The position numbers and the translations under genes were made by a program. A DNA stretch of 64,000 bases. Source: Aphanomyces cochlioides (lineage: Eukaryota > Oomycota > Saprolegniomycetes > Saprolegniales > Verrucalvaceae). Shown here piece after piece: positions 10,216-20,442 of this stretch. The DNA lies in assembly GCA_019828595.1 (NCBI GenBank), contig JAHQRK010000016.1, forward strand, positions 1,612,001 to 1,676,000, written 5' to 3'. The stretch's first letter is position 1. Each line of letters opens with the position of its first letter. The notes below the pieces were generated by a model, which saw only the letters and a program-made list of their open reading frames with translations, had not been told where the DNA came from and searched no databases.

Positions 10216-13208
10216 ACTTCCGAATTTGCCTCGTACCCCTCAAGTCAAGAAGTTATCAAGTGCCGCCGCGCTCAAAATGTCCAACGCCAACAGCTGTTCC
10301 GAGCTCCGTGAGACCAACACTCACGGAGTCACCATCATTCCAGGTATTGTATCACCTCACCCACTTTCGTCGTCCAATCAGGATGGCGGAAGTGGTGTGA
10401 GTAATGTCTCTACACCTAACCCTAGGGCCGAAGTGGAGGTCGAGTTCGACCCCAACAGCGTCTCTGGAGACCAATCTGCGTCTCGCTCCACCAGCGCTTC
10501 ACCTGGTGCTCCACTCGCCGGAGTTCCAGGGGGGTCAACCTCAGTGGGTCAGTGGTTGACCCCCAGACCACTGTCGTTAACTTGTCTAGCGAAGCCCTCA
10601 CTCAGGAGGGCGAACCACTGGGGCCTTGTGCCTGTGGTGGCTGCTTCCCTGGACTCCAATTGGAGTCGATCCCCAGTGAAGGCGGCGAGAAAACGGGGTC
10701 CATGCCAGCCCTAGAGGCTACGAGGGCCCCCCCTATGGGCACACCCTGCGGTTCTGTCTACTTCCCCCCAGGGGCCTCTTCGGAGGGGCGGGGGCGGTAT
10801 CCCGATTTGGGTTCTCGCCGGAGCAATGGTGTACCCCAGTCACCGTGCTGCGGGGATGGCATGGATTCCCCTTCTACCCCTGTCACTGGGGGTCTGGCCC
10901 CGGCCTTTCTCGTGACCAATGGGACTGAGCCAGCAGCCACCAACCGCGTCGCCCCCTGTGCTGAGCCTCCTAGAACGGGAGAGGAAGAAGAAAAATCTCA
11001 AGAGGACGTGGATATGGTCTCTGGAGACGCCGAGGGGAAGGATTCTACTGAAACCGAAGCCTTAACCGACGAGGGAAATACTCAAATTCACTCTGAGGTT
11101 GATGGGTCAGGCGACATTAACGGCCAAGCGAAGCCGTGTGATACTCCTGGAGAAGTTAATCAAGAGGAACAATCGACAAACAATGACAATGACCAGTCAA
11201 ATCAAGACATTGTCGACAAATCCGTTGCTCAAGGAAATGGCGCTGTTGATCCTCCTACCGCGGCAGACAAAATACAAGGCGATCAAGAGCAACAAAACGC
11301 TGAAAAGGCCAATCCATGGACGCAAAAGACTCCCGGCAAGGATTCAGCTTCGTCCAAGAAAGATTCCAAGCAAGGCAATGCCCCCAAAGGCGCGAAACAT
11401 CGCAACACTGGTGCTCATGCTATTGCCGATGACGATATTGCGCGATGCGAGGCCATGGCGGACGCATTCTACAAAGACTCTGGTGACATGGACGCCTTCA
11501 TTGAAAACATTTTGCTCACCCCCCAGTCCCAAGTGTACGAGCTCACAGTCAAGTTGGGCGAAGGCTACAAGGACTGGTCCGAAAAAGTCATCTGCGATCA
11601 ATTTGTCAAGGAAAATCCTGGTTCGTTATGGGGCTCCAAATTTCCGAACATTTTGATCCACAAGAAGAACCCACAGACCATTGTGATCTCAAGTTACAAC
11701 TTGTCTACGTGCGTGGAAATGGGAGGCACAACGTTTCGACTTGGTGGCAAAGACTTCCTGGTTCCCAAGTACTCGCGTTATGGCAACAACTACTATACGT
11801 TACGTTCAACAAGGTCAGTCACCCTTCGATGGCCAAGGCAATTGTCAAGAAAATGGCTGCATTGACCAAGTCAGTGATAGCAGCATTCAACCCTACTGCT
11901 GGTCAGAACATCAAGTCGCCGCATTTGAGAGTCATTTTCAAGTCGTCTGCGCCTCCTGCAGTGCTGGTGCCAAAATCCGGCGACGCACTACGCGAAATCA
12001 CCATTACGGATCCGTCGGGTCAGCCTTTTGTCGTCGTGTTTCAGCACAAGATCGCTGCTCTGAACAAGACATTGCCTCCGTCGATTGTTTCACGACGTGC
12101 AGAGGCCAAGGCTGAAAAAGCGAAGGCAAAAGCGGCCAAGGCAGCGGCAAAATCTCCTCCGTCAGGAGAAAAAGAACCTGAACATGATGGAGACGATCAT
12201 GATCAAGACCCTGGAACAAATGCGGAAGGCAAGGCCGACTCAACTGAGGCATCTGAAGATGGTCAAGATGAACAACCACAACCAACAGCTCCTTCTCATG
12301 GCTCTGATGTCGATATGTCTGGTGACAGCGATCCCCCTAACAACAATGGACAAGACAAACAACAAGAAGATGTGGAAATGTCTACCAACGAATCGCCCGC
12401 TCTTGCTCCACCAAGTGAGCAGCCCAAGAACTCGCTGGACCTTCAATTGGTAACGGGCTACCGGTCTGGACCAGCTCCAAAACGTACTTTGCCTTCGTCC
12501 CCACGTTTGGATCCCCTGCCGACATCCAACCGTTTTCATATCCTCGAAGAAGACGACGTGGAACTCTCGTTTGAAGACTTTGCAGTGCCTCGAATTGTAT
12601 TGGAAGATTCAAGTGCGCCACGCCCGAAAAAGACCAAAGGCATAGCGAAGAAACAACGACTTAACAAGTCTGCTGCAGCCCACCTCGAATTGGCGAAGAA
12701 GATCATTCGAGACAAGAAAGTCGAAGGCAGTATCACCGAATGTCAACGCATTTTGCGAGATGATCCTCAGCTCGTTGCACATGCTATGTACGCACAAGAT
12801 GAAGACCTCAGTTTGTTTCAGTCACTTGTTGCAACCAAGACTATTGAGCGCAAGATGGCTTTGTTAAAAGCTCAAGGCAAGCCTCACAACTACAAACATC
12901 ACGTCAACTTCATGGCTCAATACAAGATTCACCCGTCAGAAATCTTGGAAGAATTGACCACGGACATACCAGAGATCAAGCGCATCCTCTTTGCACTTGC
13001 TACGATTGACTTATTCCTCTCAAATCGGGCCCCAGACCTCTACACAAACTCGGAGGCACTGACTGTTCTATTGAACCAAGAAGCAACAAGATTGCCTGAC
13101 ACCAACTGCTTGACGGACTGGTCGCTGTTTGCTTTGATCGAAAACTTCAGCGACAATCTCGAGAAGTTCACTTTGCCGGCTCCCGTCTTGTCGGCCATCT
13201 CGATGCTC
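10216..13208 (+). mobile_element. LINE copy C, 5' partial, tandem duplicate of B
   Basis: A second 2.99-kb unit with the same left end (ACTTCC..., sharing one A with the preceding GATGCTCA) and the same right breakpoint in ORF1, followed by full-length copy D. It shares the private ORF1 change KGIAKK with B, which supports tandem duplication rather than two independent insertions. Confidence 0.92.
10277..13208 (+). pseudogene. LINE ORF1, two frameshifts, 3'-truncated, copy C
   Basis: Compared with D, one G is lost from a seven-G run (10529-10534 has six), and two bases (TA) are inserted near 11795 (TACTATACG for TACTACG). The three segments are open in three successive frames. The third runs through the C/D junction to a stop at 13304. 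The C-terminal residues are missing as in B. The homopolymer lesion could be a sequencing artefact; the TA insertion is less likely to be. Confidence 0.9.
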
Positions 13209-13269
13209 ACTTCCGAATTTGCCTCGTACCCCTCAAGTCAAGAAGTTATCAAGTGCCGCTGCGCTCAAA
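13209..13269 (+). promoter_or_regulatory. 5' UTR of copy D (61 nt), ATG-free leader
   Basis: A short leader with no ATG. The ORF1 ATG sits in CTCAAAATGTCC, with A at -3. Bases 13216-13229 (AATTTGCCTCGTAC) are the exact reverse complement of 20523-20536 in the 3' UTR. An internal promoter would be expected for an autonomous LINE, but no specific element is recognised. The same leader is present in B, C and E-I. Confidence 0.7.
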
Positions 13270-16200
13270 ATGTCCAACGCCAACAGCTGTTCCGAGCTCC
13301 GTGAGACCAACACTCACGGAGTCACCATCATTCCAGGTATTGTATCACCTCACCCACTTTCGTCGTCCAATCAGGATGGCGGAAGTGGTGTGAGTAATGT
13401 CTCTACACCTAACCCTAGGGCCGAAGTGGAGGTCGAGTTCGACCCCAACAGCGTCTCTGGAGACCAATCTGCGTCTCGCTCCACCAGCGCTTCACCTGGT
13501 GCTCCACTCGCCGGAGTTCCAGGGGGGGTCAACCTCAGTGGGTCAGTGGTTGACCCCCAGACCACTGTCGTTAACTTGTCTAGCGAAGCCCTCACTCAGG
13601 AGGGCGAACCACTGGGGCCTTGTGCCTGTGGTGGCTGCTTCCCTGGACTCCAATTGGAGTCGATCCCCAGTGAAGGCGGCGAGAAAACGGGGTCCATGCC
13701 AGCCCTAGAGGCTACGAGGGCCCCCCCTATGGGCACACCCTGCGGTTCTGTCTACTTCCCCCCAGGGGCCTCTTCGGAGGGGCGGGGGCGGTATCCCGAT
13801 TTGGGTTCTCGCCGGAGCAATGGTGTACCCCAGTCACCGTGCTGCGGGGATGGCATGGATTCCCCTTCTACCCCTGTCACTGGGGGTCTGGCCCCGGCCT
13901 TTCTCGTGACCAATGGGACTGAGCCAGCAGCCACCAACCGCGTCGCCCCCTGTGCTGAGCCTCCTAGAACGGGAGAGGAAGAAGAAAAATCTCAAGAGGA
14001 CGTGGATATGGTCTCTGGAGACGCCGAGGGGAAGGATTCTACTGAAACCGAAGCCTTAACCGACGAGGGAAATACTCAAATTCACTCTGAGGTTGATGGG
14101 TCAGGCGACATTAACGGCCAAGCGAAGCCGTGTGATACTCCTGGAGAAGTTAATCAAGAGGAACAATCGACAAACAATGACAATGACCAGTCAAATCAAG
14201 ACATTGTCGACAAATCCGTTGCTCAAGGAAATGGCGCTGTTGATCCTCCTACCGCGGCAGACAAAATACAAGGCGATCAAGAGCAACAAAACGCTGAAAA
14301 GGCCAATCCATGGACGCAAAAGACTCCCGGCAAGGATTCAGCTTCGTCCAAGAAAGATTCCAAGCAAGGCAATGCCCCCAAAGGCGCGAAACATCGCAAC
14401 ACTGGTGCTCATGCTATTGCCGATGACGATATTGCGCGATGCGAGGCCATGGCGGACGCATTCTACAAAGACTCTGGTGACATGGACGCCTTCATTGAAA
14501 ACATTTTGCTCACCCCCCAGTCCCAAGTGTACGAGCTCACAGTCAAGTTGGGCGAAGGCTACAAGGACTGGTCCGAAAAAGTCATCTGCGATCAATTTGT
14601 CAAGGAAAATCCTGGTTCGTTATGGGGCTCCAAATTTCCGAACATTTTGATCCACAAGAAGAACCCACAGACCATTGTGATCTCAAGTTACAACTTGTCT
14701 ACGTGCGTGGAAATGGGAGGCACAACGTTTCGACTTGGTGGCAAAGACTTCCTGGTTCCCAAGTACTCGCGTTATGGCAACAACTACTACGTTACGTTCA
14801 ACAAGGTCAGTCACCCTTCGATGGCCAAGGCAATTGTCAAGAAAATGGCTGCATTGACCAAGTCAGTGATAGCAGCATTCAACCCTACTGCTGGTCAGAA
14901 CATCAAGTCGCCGCATTTGAGAGTCATTTTCAAGTCGTCTGCGCCTCCTGCAGTGCTGGTGCCAAAATCCGGCGACGCACTACGCGAAATCACCATTACG
15001 GATCCGTCGGGTCAGCCTTTTGTCGTCGTGTTTCAGCACAAGATCGCTGCTCTGAACAAGACATTGCCTCCGTCGATTGTTTCACGACGTGCAGAGGCCA
15101 AGGCTGAAAAAGCGAAGGCAAAAGCGGCCAAGGCAGCGGCAAAATCTCCTCCGTCAGGAGAAAAAGAACCTGAACATGATGGAGACGATCATGATCAAGA
15201 CCCTGGAACAAATGCGGAAGGCAAGGCCGATTCAACTGAGGCATCTGAAGATGGTCAAGATGAACAACCACAGCCAACAGCTCCTTCTCATGGCTCTGAT
15301 GTCGATATGTCTGGTGACAGCGATCCCCCTAACAACAATGGACAAGACAAACAACAAGAAGATGTGGAAATGTCTACCAACGAATCGCCCGCTCTTGCTC
15401 CACCAAGTGAGCAGCCCAAGAACTCGCTGGACCTTCAATTGGTAACGGGCTACCGGTCTGGACCAGCTCCAAAACGTACTTTGCCTTCGTCCCCACGTTT
15501 GGATCCCCTGCCGACATCCAACCGTTTTCATATCCTCGAAGAAGACGACGTGGAACTCTCGTTTGAAGACTTTGCAGTGCCTCGAATTGTATTGGAAGAT
15601 TCAAGTGCGCCACGCCCGAAAAAGACCAAAGGCAAAGCGAAGAAACAACGACTTAACAAGTCTGCTGCAGCCCACCTCGAATTGGCGAAGAAGATCATTC
15701 GAGACAAGAAAGTCGAAGGCAGTATCACCGAATGTCAACGCATTTTGCGAGATGATCCTCAGCTCGTTGCACATGCTATGTACGCACAAGATGAAGACCT
15801 CAGTTTGTTTCAGTCACTTGTTGCAACCAAGACTATTGAGCGCAAGATGGCTTTGTTAAAAGCTCAAGGCAAGCCTCACAACTACAAACATCACGTCAAC
15901 TTCATGGCTCAATACAAGATTCACCCGTCAGAAATCTTGGAAGAATTGACCACGGACATACCAGAGATCAAGCACATCCTCTTTGCACTTGCTACGATTG
16001 ACTTATTCCTCTCAAATCGGGCCCCAGACCTCTACACAAACTCGGAGGCACTGACTGTTCTATTGAACCAAGAAGCAACAAGATTGCCTGACACCAACTG
16101 CTTGACGGACTGGTCGCTGTTTGCTTTGATCGAAAACTTCAGCGACAATCTCGAGAAGTTCACTTTGCCGGCTCCCGTCTTGTCGGCCATCTCGATGCTC

Positions 16201-16308
16201 AAAAGCATCACCAACAATTACCACATCGACGAGCTCTGCAGCAAAGCTCACCACTCCATGAACGCCGACGAAATTGATCCCCTCGATTTGGAGGACGATC
16301 AACTCTAA
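13270..16308 (+). CDS. LINE ORF1 protein (1012 aa), putative nucleic-acid-binding, copy D
   Basis: By position this is the ORF1 protein of a LINE, which in other families binds the element RNA and forms the RNP. No named domain is recognised with certainty. Residues about 1-390 are low-complexity, rich in Ser/Pro/Gly and then acidic, with a CACGGC cluster at 118-123 that is not a CCHC knuckle. Residues about 390-605 look globular (TFRLGGKDFLVPKYSRYGNN near 486; SGQPFVVVFQHK near 580). An Ala/Lys-rich helix lies at about 606-632, followed by an acidic Gln/Asn-rich linker. A basic RPKKTKGKAKKQR stretch near 783 could be a nuclear localisation signal, and a helical C-terminal region follows. The start is the first ATG of the element. 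ORF2 follows in the same frame 78 nt after the TAA. Confidence 0.85.
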   Translation: MSNANSCSELRETNTHGVTIIPGIVSPHPLSSSNQDGGSGVSNVSTPNPRAEVEVEFDPNSVSGDQSASRSTSASPGAPLAGVPGGVNLSGSVVDPQTTVVNLSSEALTQEGEPLGPCACGGCFPGLQLESIPSEGGEKTGSMPALEATRAPPMGTPCGSVYFPPGASSEGRGRYPDLGSRRSNGVPQSPCCGDGMDSPSTPVTGGLAPAFLVTNGTEPAATNRVAPCAEPPRTGEEEEKSQEDVDMVSGDAEGKDSTETEALTDEGNTQIHSEVDGSGDINGQAKPCDTPGEVNQEEQSTNNDNDQSNQDIVDKSVAQGNGAVDPPTAADKIQGDQEQQNAEKANPWTQKTPGKDSASSKKDSKQGNAPKGAKHRNTGAHAIADDDIARCEAMADAFYKDSGDMDAFIENILLTPQSQVYELTVKLGEGYKDWSEKVICDQFVKENPGSLWGSKFPNILIHKKNPQTIVISSYNLSTCVEMGGTTFRLGGKDFLVPKYSRYGNNYYVTFNKVSHPSMAKAIVKKMAALTKSVIAAFNPTAGQNIKSPHLRVIFKSSAPPAVLVPKSGDALREITITDPSGQPFVVVFQHKIAALNKTLPPSIVSRRAEAKAEKAKAKAAKAAAKSPPSGEKEPEHDGDDHDQDPGTNAEGKADSTEASEDGQDEQPQPTAPSHGSDVDMSGDSDPPNNNGQDKQQEDVEMSTNESPALAPPSEQPKNSLDLQLVTGYRSGPAPKRTLPSSPRLDPLPTSNRFHILEEDDVELSFEDFAVPRIVLEDSSAPRPKKTKGKAKKQRLNKSAAAHLELAKKIIRDKKVEGSITECQRILRDDPQLVAHAMYAQDEDLSLFQSLVATKTIERKMALLKAQGKPHNYKHHVNFMAQYKIHPSEILEELTTDIPEIKHILFALATIDLFLSNRAPDLYTNSEALTVLLNQEATRLPDTNCLTDWSLFALIENFSDNLEKFTLPAPVLSAISMLKSITNNYHIDELCSKAHHSMNADEIDPLDLEDDQL
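13524..13558 (+). other. GC-rich hairpin inside ORF1
   Basis: GGGGGTCAACC (13524-13534) pairs perfectly with GGTTGACCCCC (13548-13558) across a 13-nt loop, next to a seven-G run. A 16-bp perfect palindrome, GACTCCAATTGGAGTC, follows at 13646-13661. The same sequences occur in ORF1 of the other copies. It could be an RNA packaging or regulatory structure; function unknown. Confidence 0.6.
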
Positions 16309-16386
16309 GGCTTCTATCCCCTGCTTCAATCCATTTCAACCTCCCCTCTGACCCCTCCATTCTACTCATTTTCATCTGTACTCGTG
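16309..16386 (+). promoter_or_regulatory. ORF1-ORF2 spacer, in-frame and stop-free (78 nt)
   Basis: A pyrimidine-rich spacer containing no ATG and no stop in the shared frame (26 sense codons). ORF2's ATG is therefore the first AUG after the ORF1 TAA, and a single stop codon separates the two ORFs. The spacer is 78 nt in D, E, F, G, H and I. This suits reinitiation or stop-codon readthrough for ORF2 expression. Confidence 0.65.
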
Positions 16387-19300
16387 ATGATTGACAACAA
16401 CTTCTCCGATGTCCCAACTGAACTCGTGGACTGGGACCCACAAATCATCTCCCTCAACACCAATGGCTTCTCCAACAGTCATCGGTACATCCTCGACAAA
16501 CTATCAAGTGTTCACGACGTTTCCTTTATCCAAGAAACCCGTTTCCGCACGCCAAGTCTCCACGACCGTGTTGCGTTCCATTGGCAACGCATCACAAACC
16601 ACGAAGGCTCTTTGTTCTTTGAAGAGCCTATTTACCCTGAAGTATCCACGTCGCCAGCCACTGGAGGTCTGGCTACGTTGATACATCCTCACTCTCCTTT
16701 GAAGAACGCCACTCAAGTCCCTCATGACAACCCAGTGCTTCGTGGTCGTTATCTACAAGTGCGATGTACTCTGGGTCCACTGACAGTCGTTCTCCACAAT
16801 ATCTATGCGCCGGCAGCCTTCCAAGAACGAGCAAGTTACTTCGAAGAATTGCCACGCGACTTTCCTCCACATGCGCTCCACATTGTTGGAGGAGATTTCA
16901 ACTGCACTCTCAACAAAGATTTGGATTCGTTGAGACCCAGTACCTCCACCATGGCCGGCACCCTTCAACTGGAACAATGGATGCACAGTTTGTCTCTGGT
17001 GGATCTGTTTCGCCGTCAAAACCCCGTGGCAAGAACCTTCACAAGTCCCACACTCACCAACCGACTCGACTACATCTTTTGTTCGTCCACCTTGGCGGGT
17101 CTTCGTCATTGGAAGGCGACGCACATGCCACACGTTCCACAGGCTGACCACGTGGCTTGTCGTATCATCACAAAGCGTCAAACATTGCGCCATGGCTCTG
17201 GATCATGGAAAGCTCCAACTTGGCTACTTCGTCTACCACGAGCGGCCGAGATTGTTCATGGATGTCTGGATCGATTTTTGGACAAGTCTCCAACATTCCA
17301 CAATATCTCCAAGGCCTACGACATACTGGTCAATGATATCCGCTCCCAACTCAAAGAATTCCATTCTCAACGATTGGAGAAACAACGTCTGCCGTTGAAG
17401 AAGTTAGCTGTCGAGATCGCTTCGCTTTTGCAAGTCCCCAACATGCGTCAAGATTCAGTGCTGGTGGATCGAGTGCGAGACCTTCAAAAGCAAATTCACG
17501 AGCTGCAAGATCGAGACAAGCAGTTTCGTCAAGACCAGGCGTTCCAACTTCACTTGTACAAAGCAGAGCGCTCGTCCAAGTTCCACTTCATGTCCCCTGT
17601 CCCTACCCCCTTGAAGAAGACAGTCTTCAAAGAGTTGGTGGATGTCAATGGAAATGTTGTCTCCAATCAACAAGGCATGTCTGACGTCCTGGTCGACTAC
17701 TACAAGGACTTGTTTGCAGCTCCCGAGGTGCAGCGATCTGGAGACGAAGTGTCGTCATTTCTGACCCCATTGACTCGACACAAGCAACTGCCAGAGCAAG
17801 CCCAGAAAGAGCTGTCGGCTCCCTTGCGCGCCAACGAGTTCTATCATGCTATTCGACACAGCAGTTCGAACTCAGCGCCAGGTCCCAACGCTCTGCCATT
17901 CGAAGTCCTCAAACTTGCACCTCACAAGTGGTCGTTGGTATTGGAGCTGCTATTCACACACCAGCTCCATTCTCACCCTCGCTTGACTCCCATGCAACTT
18001 GTCAGTACGCTGGTGTTGCTGCACAAGAAAGGCCCCAAGTCACAGGCCAAGAACTATCGGCCCATTAGCCTACTCAACACGGATGTGAAAATCCTGACGA
18101 GTATTCTGGCTTATCGACTCCAGCGCCACATTCGACACATCATCCACCCGGACCAGCAAGGCATTATCCGTCGAAGCAATATCCAAACCAATATTGCACG
18201 ACTGGATGACATGCTGCACCACATCAAACTACACAGTCCGTCCTCGATGGTGGCACTGCTTGACTTTGAGAAAGCTTTTGATCGCGTGGACCACGCGTAC
18301 TTGCTCCGCGTCCTCCGTCACTATGGCTTTCCCGAAACCCTTGTTGACATGGTTCGCGTACTGTACTCGGGCCGCAAGTCTCGCATCTTGGTGAACGGCT
18401 TCTTGTCCAAGCCAGTTCACATCTCACGCGGTGTGTTGCAAGGTGATCCACTGTCGCCACTTCTGTTTGTGATCGCTTTGGAACCGATGTGCCAACTCCT
18501 ACGGCAACACTCCAACTATGGCATCAAGTGTGGGGATCGCTACCACACTGGGAGTTACTTTGCCGACGACTCGCAACTCTATGCGGCAAATGAGACGTGC
18601 CTCCACCGGCAGCTTGCATTGGTTCAAACCTTTTGCGACAAGTCTGGTTTCCGACTCAACGTAGACAAGACCCAAATTCTGACCTACAGCCAGTTGAATG
18701 GGAACCTTGCCTCACTACAAGTTACTTCCGACAGTCCCGTGAAGGCTCTTGGTATCTTGGTTGCGCCCAATCTTTCTCCATTGGCACGTTTCAATTACGT
18801 GTTTGAGAAGTTTGTGGCTCGCTTGTCTTTGTGGCTCTACAAGGCTCGAACCATGGCCGGAAAAGTCACTATCCTGCACAGCATATGTCTGCCTGTGTTA
18901 TGGTACCAACTGGCTTTTGTCCCTGCCGACAAAGACCTGGCCAAAAAGATCGACAAGGCCATGCTTCAATTTATGCATGGTGAAGAAATCAACCCATCCT
19001 CCTCTGTCCATGGCCTCCGTTTGATCAAAAAGGAGATCATATTCATGCCGAAGAAGTCCGGTGGCTTAGGCCTGCACCATGCACTTGCTTTATGGCAACA
19101 ACACAACCGCTCTGTCATGATCAGATGCATTCAAGCCATCACCACCCCACCCCGCAAGTCTGCCATGTCTGCCTGGATTACGCCGGGCTATACTCTCCTC
19201 GAGAAGGCTTTTCATCCATGGGGTTCCCCCCGAGATCTCCTCTTGGCAAATGGCTCTTCTGCATTCATCAGACAACTGTACAAGAATCCCAATATCACTC

Positions 19301-20442
19301 CAATGTGGAAAGCCTTATTGAGTAGCTGGTTTGAATCCCGCTGGACTCCGTACGGCTGTCCAAATCACATCTCATCTTTGGATGTTCCCCTTTGGCACAA
19401 CTCGTATCTGCCTGGACTCGAAGACCTATACGATCAGTGCTCTACATCGACGCAAGACCAAGCCAATGTATTGGCTTCGCTTCACATCACGAAGTTGTCG
19501 CATTTGTTGACTCCGTGTCAGCGAGTTTGGCCAGCTTCGATCTTGTTCGACAAAATCAACCGTGCCTGCCGCCAAGCCAATTTTGTCCCTCCAACGAAAC
19601 AATGGATCTCAATCTTGGTGACCAAGTTATCACGATTGTTTGAGATTGTTTCTGAAGAGGATGCTCCCGTGTTCCACTTGCCGACGCCTAGCTCTGAATG
19701 GATGGAATGGCACTGGATAATTCACCCTGACTCGAGTCCGATCTTGTTGGCGCTTGCGACTTCGAAATCGGCTAAGATCAGAGCTTCTCCAGCTGTCAGC
19801 TCGTCCATTCTTCCTACCAAGCATCTCAACCTGCCATCCAACTTTTACGAAGACCCCAAGCGCCTTACCCAACTTGCCGCCTTCCTCCAACCCGACCACA
19901 TTCTCCCTCGATATGGAGAGTTCATTTTCAAGACCCTTCTCCGCGCCAACGCCATGCAATATCTGTTTCAGTACCAAGACCCCAAGCCGACGTGTGTCTT
20001 CTGTCGTGTCAATGAGACGTACGAGCATTTCCTGTTCTCTTGTGGATATGGTCAATCTGTTTGGTATTTCTTCAAGACAATCCAGCGACTGCTCGAGTGT
20101 TCCTTTCCGTCAACGTGTCTGGAAATGTTCTACGAGACGCCCAAGCCGTCCGATGGATACTACATCCGTGGCTATCTGAAGATCTGGCCGATTGTCCGAG
20201 CCTGCGTGTATTATCAAATATGGCTCCAACGTGCCGATCGCACCTTTCGACCCGACCTCACAGCGAAGAGTCCGATGGAAGTTGCCATTCATGCTGCCTC
20301 TTTGATCAAGCTACATCTACAACAGCTCCTGGTTGATCTCCCTCTCAAGAAGGGATACACCAAGGTATTCAATGTGCTCAAGCATCTATCTTCGGACCCC
20401 TGGTTACGTCAACACGCCATTCCTGACAGCGTCGTTTCATGA
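16387..20442 (+). CDS. LINE ORF2: APE endonuclease-reverse transcriptase-CCHC finger (1351 aa), copy D
   Basis: The retrotransposition enzyme: it nicks the target and reverse-transcribes the element RNA from the nick. The endonuclease spans residues about 18-260, with N24 (SLNTNG), E50 (QET), NIYAP, D170/N172 (GGDFN), D228 (RLDYIF) and D254-H255. The RT spans about 520-760, with KNYRPISLLN, D626 (LLDFEKAFDR), QGDPLSP (685-691) and FADD (D727, D728; Phe replaces the usual Tyr). A C-terminal C-x2-C-x7-H-x4-C finger uses C1203, C1206, H1214 and C1219, as in L1/Tx1-type LINEs. No RNase H is seen. Residue 593 is Ile in QQGI, where the other copies have the conserved QQGF. The ATG follows GTG and has G at -3. 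Confidence 0.95.
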   Translation: MIDNNFSDVPTELVDWDPQIISLNTNGFSNSHRYILDKLSSVHDVSFIQETRFRTPSLHDRVAFHWQRITNHEGSLFFEEPIYPEVSTSPATGGLATLIHPHSPLKNATQVPHDNPVLRGRYLQVRCTLGPLTVVLHNIYAPAAFQERASYFEELPRDFPPHALHIVGGDFNCTLNKDLDSLRPSTSTMAGTLQLEQWMHSLSLVDLFRRQNPVARTFTSPTLTNRLDYIFCSSTLAGLRHWKATHMPHVPQADHVACRIITKRQTLRHGSGSWKAPTWLLRLPRAAEIVHGCLDRFLDKSPTFHNISKAYDILVNDIRSQLKEFHSQRLEKQRLPLKKLAVEIASLLQVPNMRQDSVLVDRVRDLQKQIHELQDRDKQFRQDQAFQLHLYKAERSSKFHFMSPVPTPLKKTVFKELVDVNGNVVSNQQGMSDVLVDYYKDLFAAPEVQRSGDEVSSFLTPLTRHKQLPEQAQKELSAPLRANEFYHAIRHSSSNSAPGPNALPFEVLKLAPHKWSLVLELLFTHQLHSHPRLTPMQLVSTLVLLHKKGPKSQAKNYRPISLLNTDVKILTSILAYRLQRHIRHIIHPDQQGIIRRSNIQTNIARLDDMLHHIKLHSPSSMVALLDFEKAFDRVDHAYLLRVLRHYGFPETLVDMVRVLYSGRKSRILVNGFLSKPVHISRGVLQGDPLSPLLFVIALEPMCQLLRQHSNYGIKCGDRYHTGSYFADDSQLYAANETCLHRQLALVQTFCDKSGFRLNVDKTQILTYSQLNGNLASLQVTSDSPVKALGILVAPNLSPLARFNYVFEKFVARLSLWLYKARTMAGKVTILHSICLPVLWYQLAFVPADKDLAKKIDKAMLQFMHGEEINPSSSVHGLRLIKKEIIFMPKKSGGLGLHHALALWQQHNRSVMIRCIQAITTPPRKSAMSAWITPGYTLLEKAFHPWGSPRDLLLANGSSAFIRQLYKNPNITPMWKALLSSWFESRWTPYGCPNHISSLDVPLWHNSYLPGLEDLYDQCSTSTQDQANVLASLHITKLSHLLTPCQRVWPASILFDKINRACRQANFVPPTKQWISILVTKLSRLFEIVSEEDAPVFHLPTPSSEWMEWHWIIHPDSSPILLALATSKSAKIRASPAVSSSILPTKHLNLPSNFYEDPKRLTQLAAFLQPDHILPRYGEFIFKTLLRANAMQYLFQYQDPKPTCVFCRVNETYEHFLFSCGYGQSVWYFFKTIQRLLECSFPSTCLEMFYETPKPSDGYYIRGYLKIWPIVRACVYYQIWLQRADRTFRPDLTAKSPMEVAIHAASLIKLHLQQLLVDLPLKKGYTKVFNVLKHLSSDPWLRQHAIPDSVVS

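Noticed and set aside
7222..13208. B and C as two independent insertions into identical ORF1 positions.
   Set aside because: Identical left and right breakpoints plus shared private variants fit tandem duplication better.
13408..13420. CCTAACCCTAGGG inside ORF1 as an interstitial telomere repeat.
   Set aside because: A single short match within a coding sequence, present in every copy as part of the codons for TPNPRA.
13621..13638. CACGGC cysteines of ORF1 as a gag-type zinc knuckle.
   Set aside because: The C-x-C-x2-C spacing lacks the His and final Cys of a CCHC knuckle.
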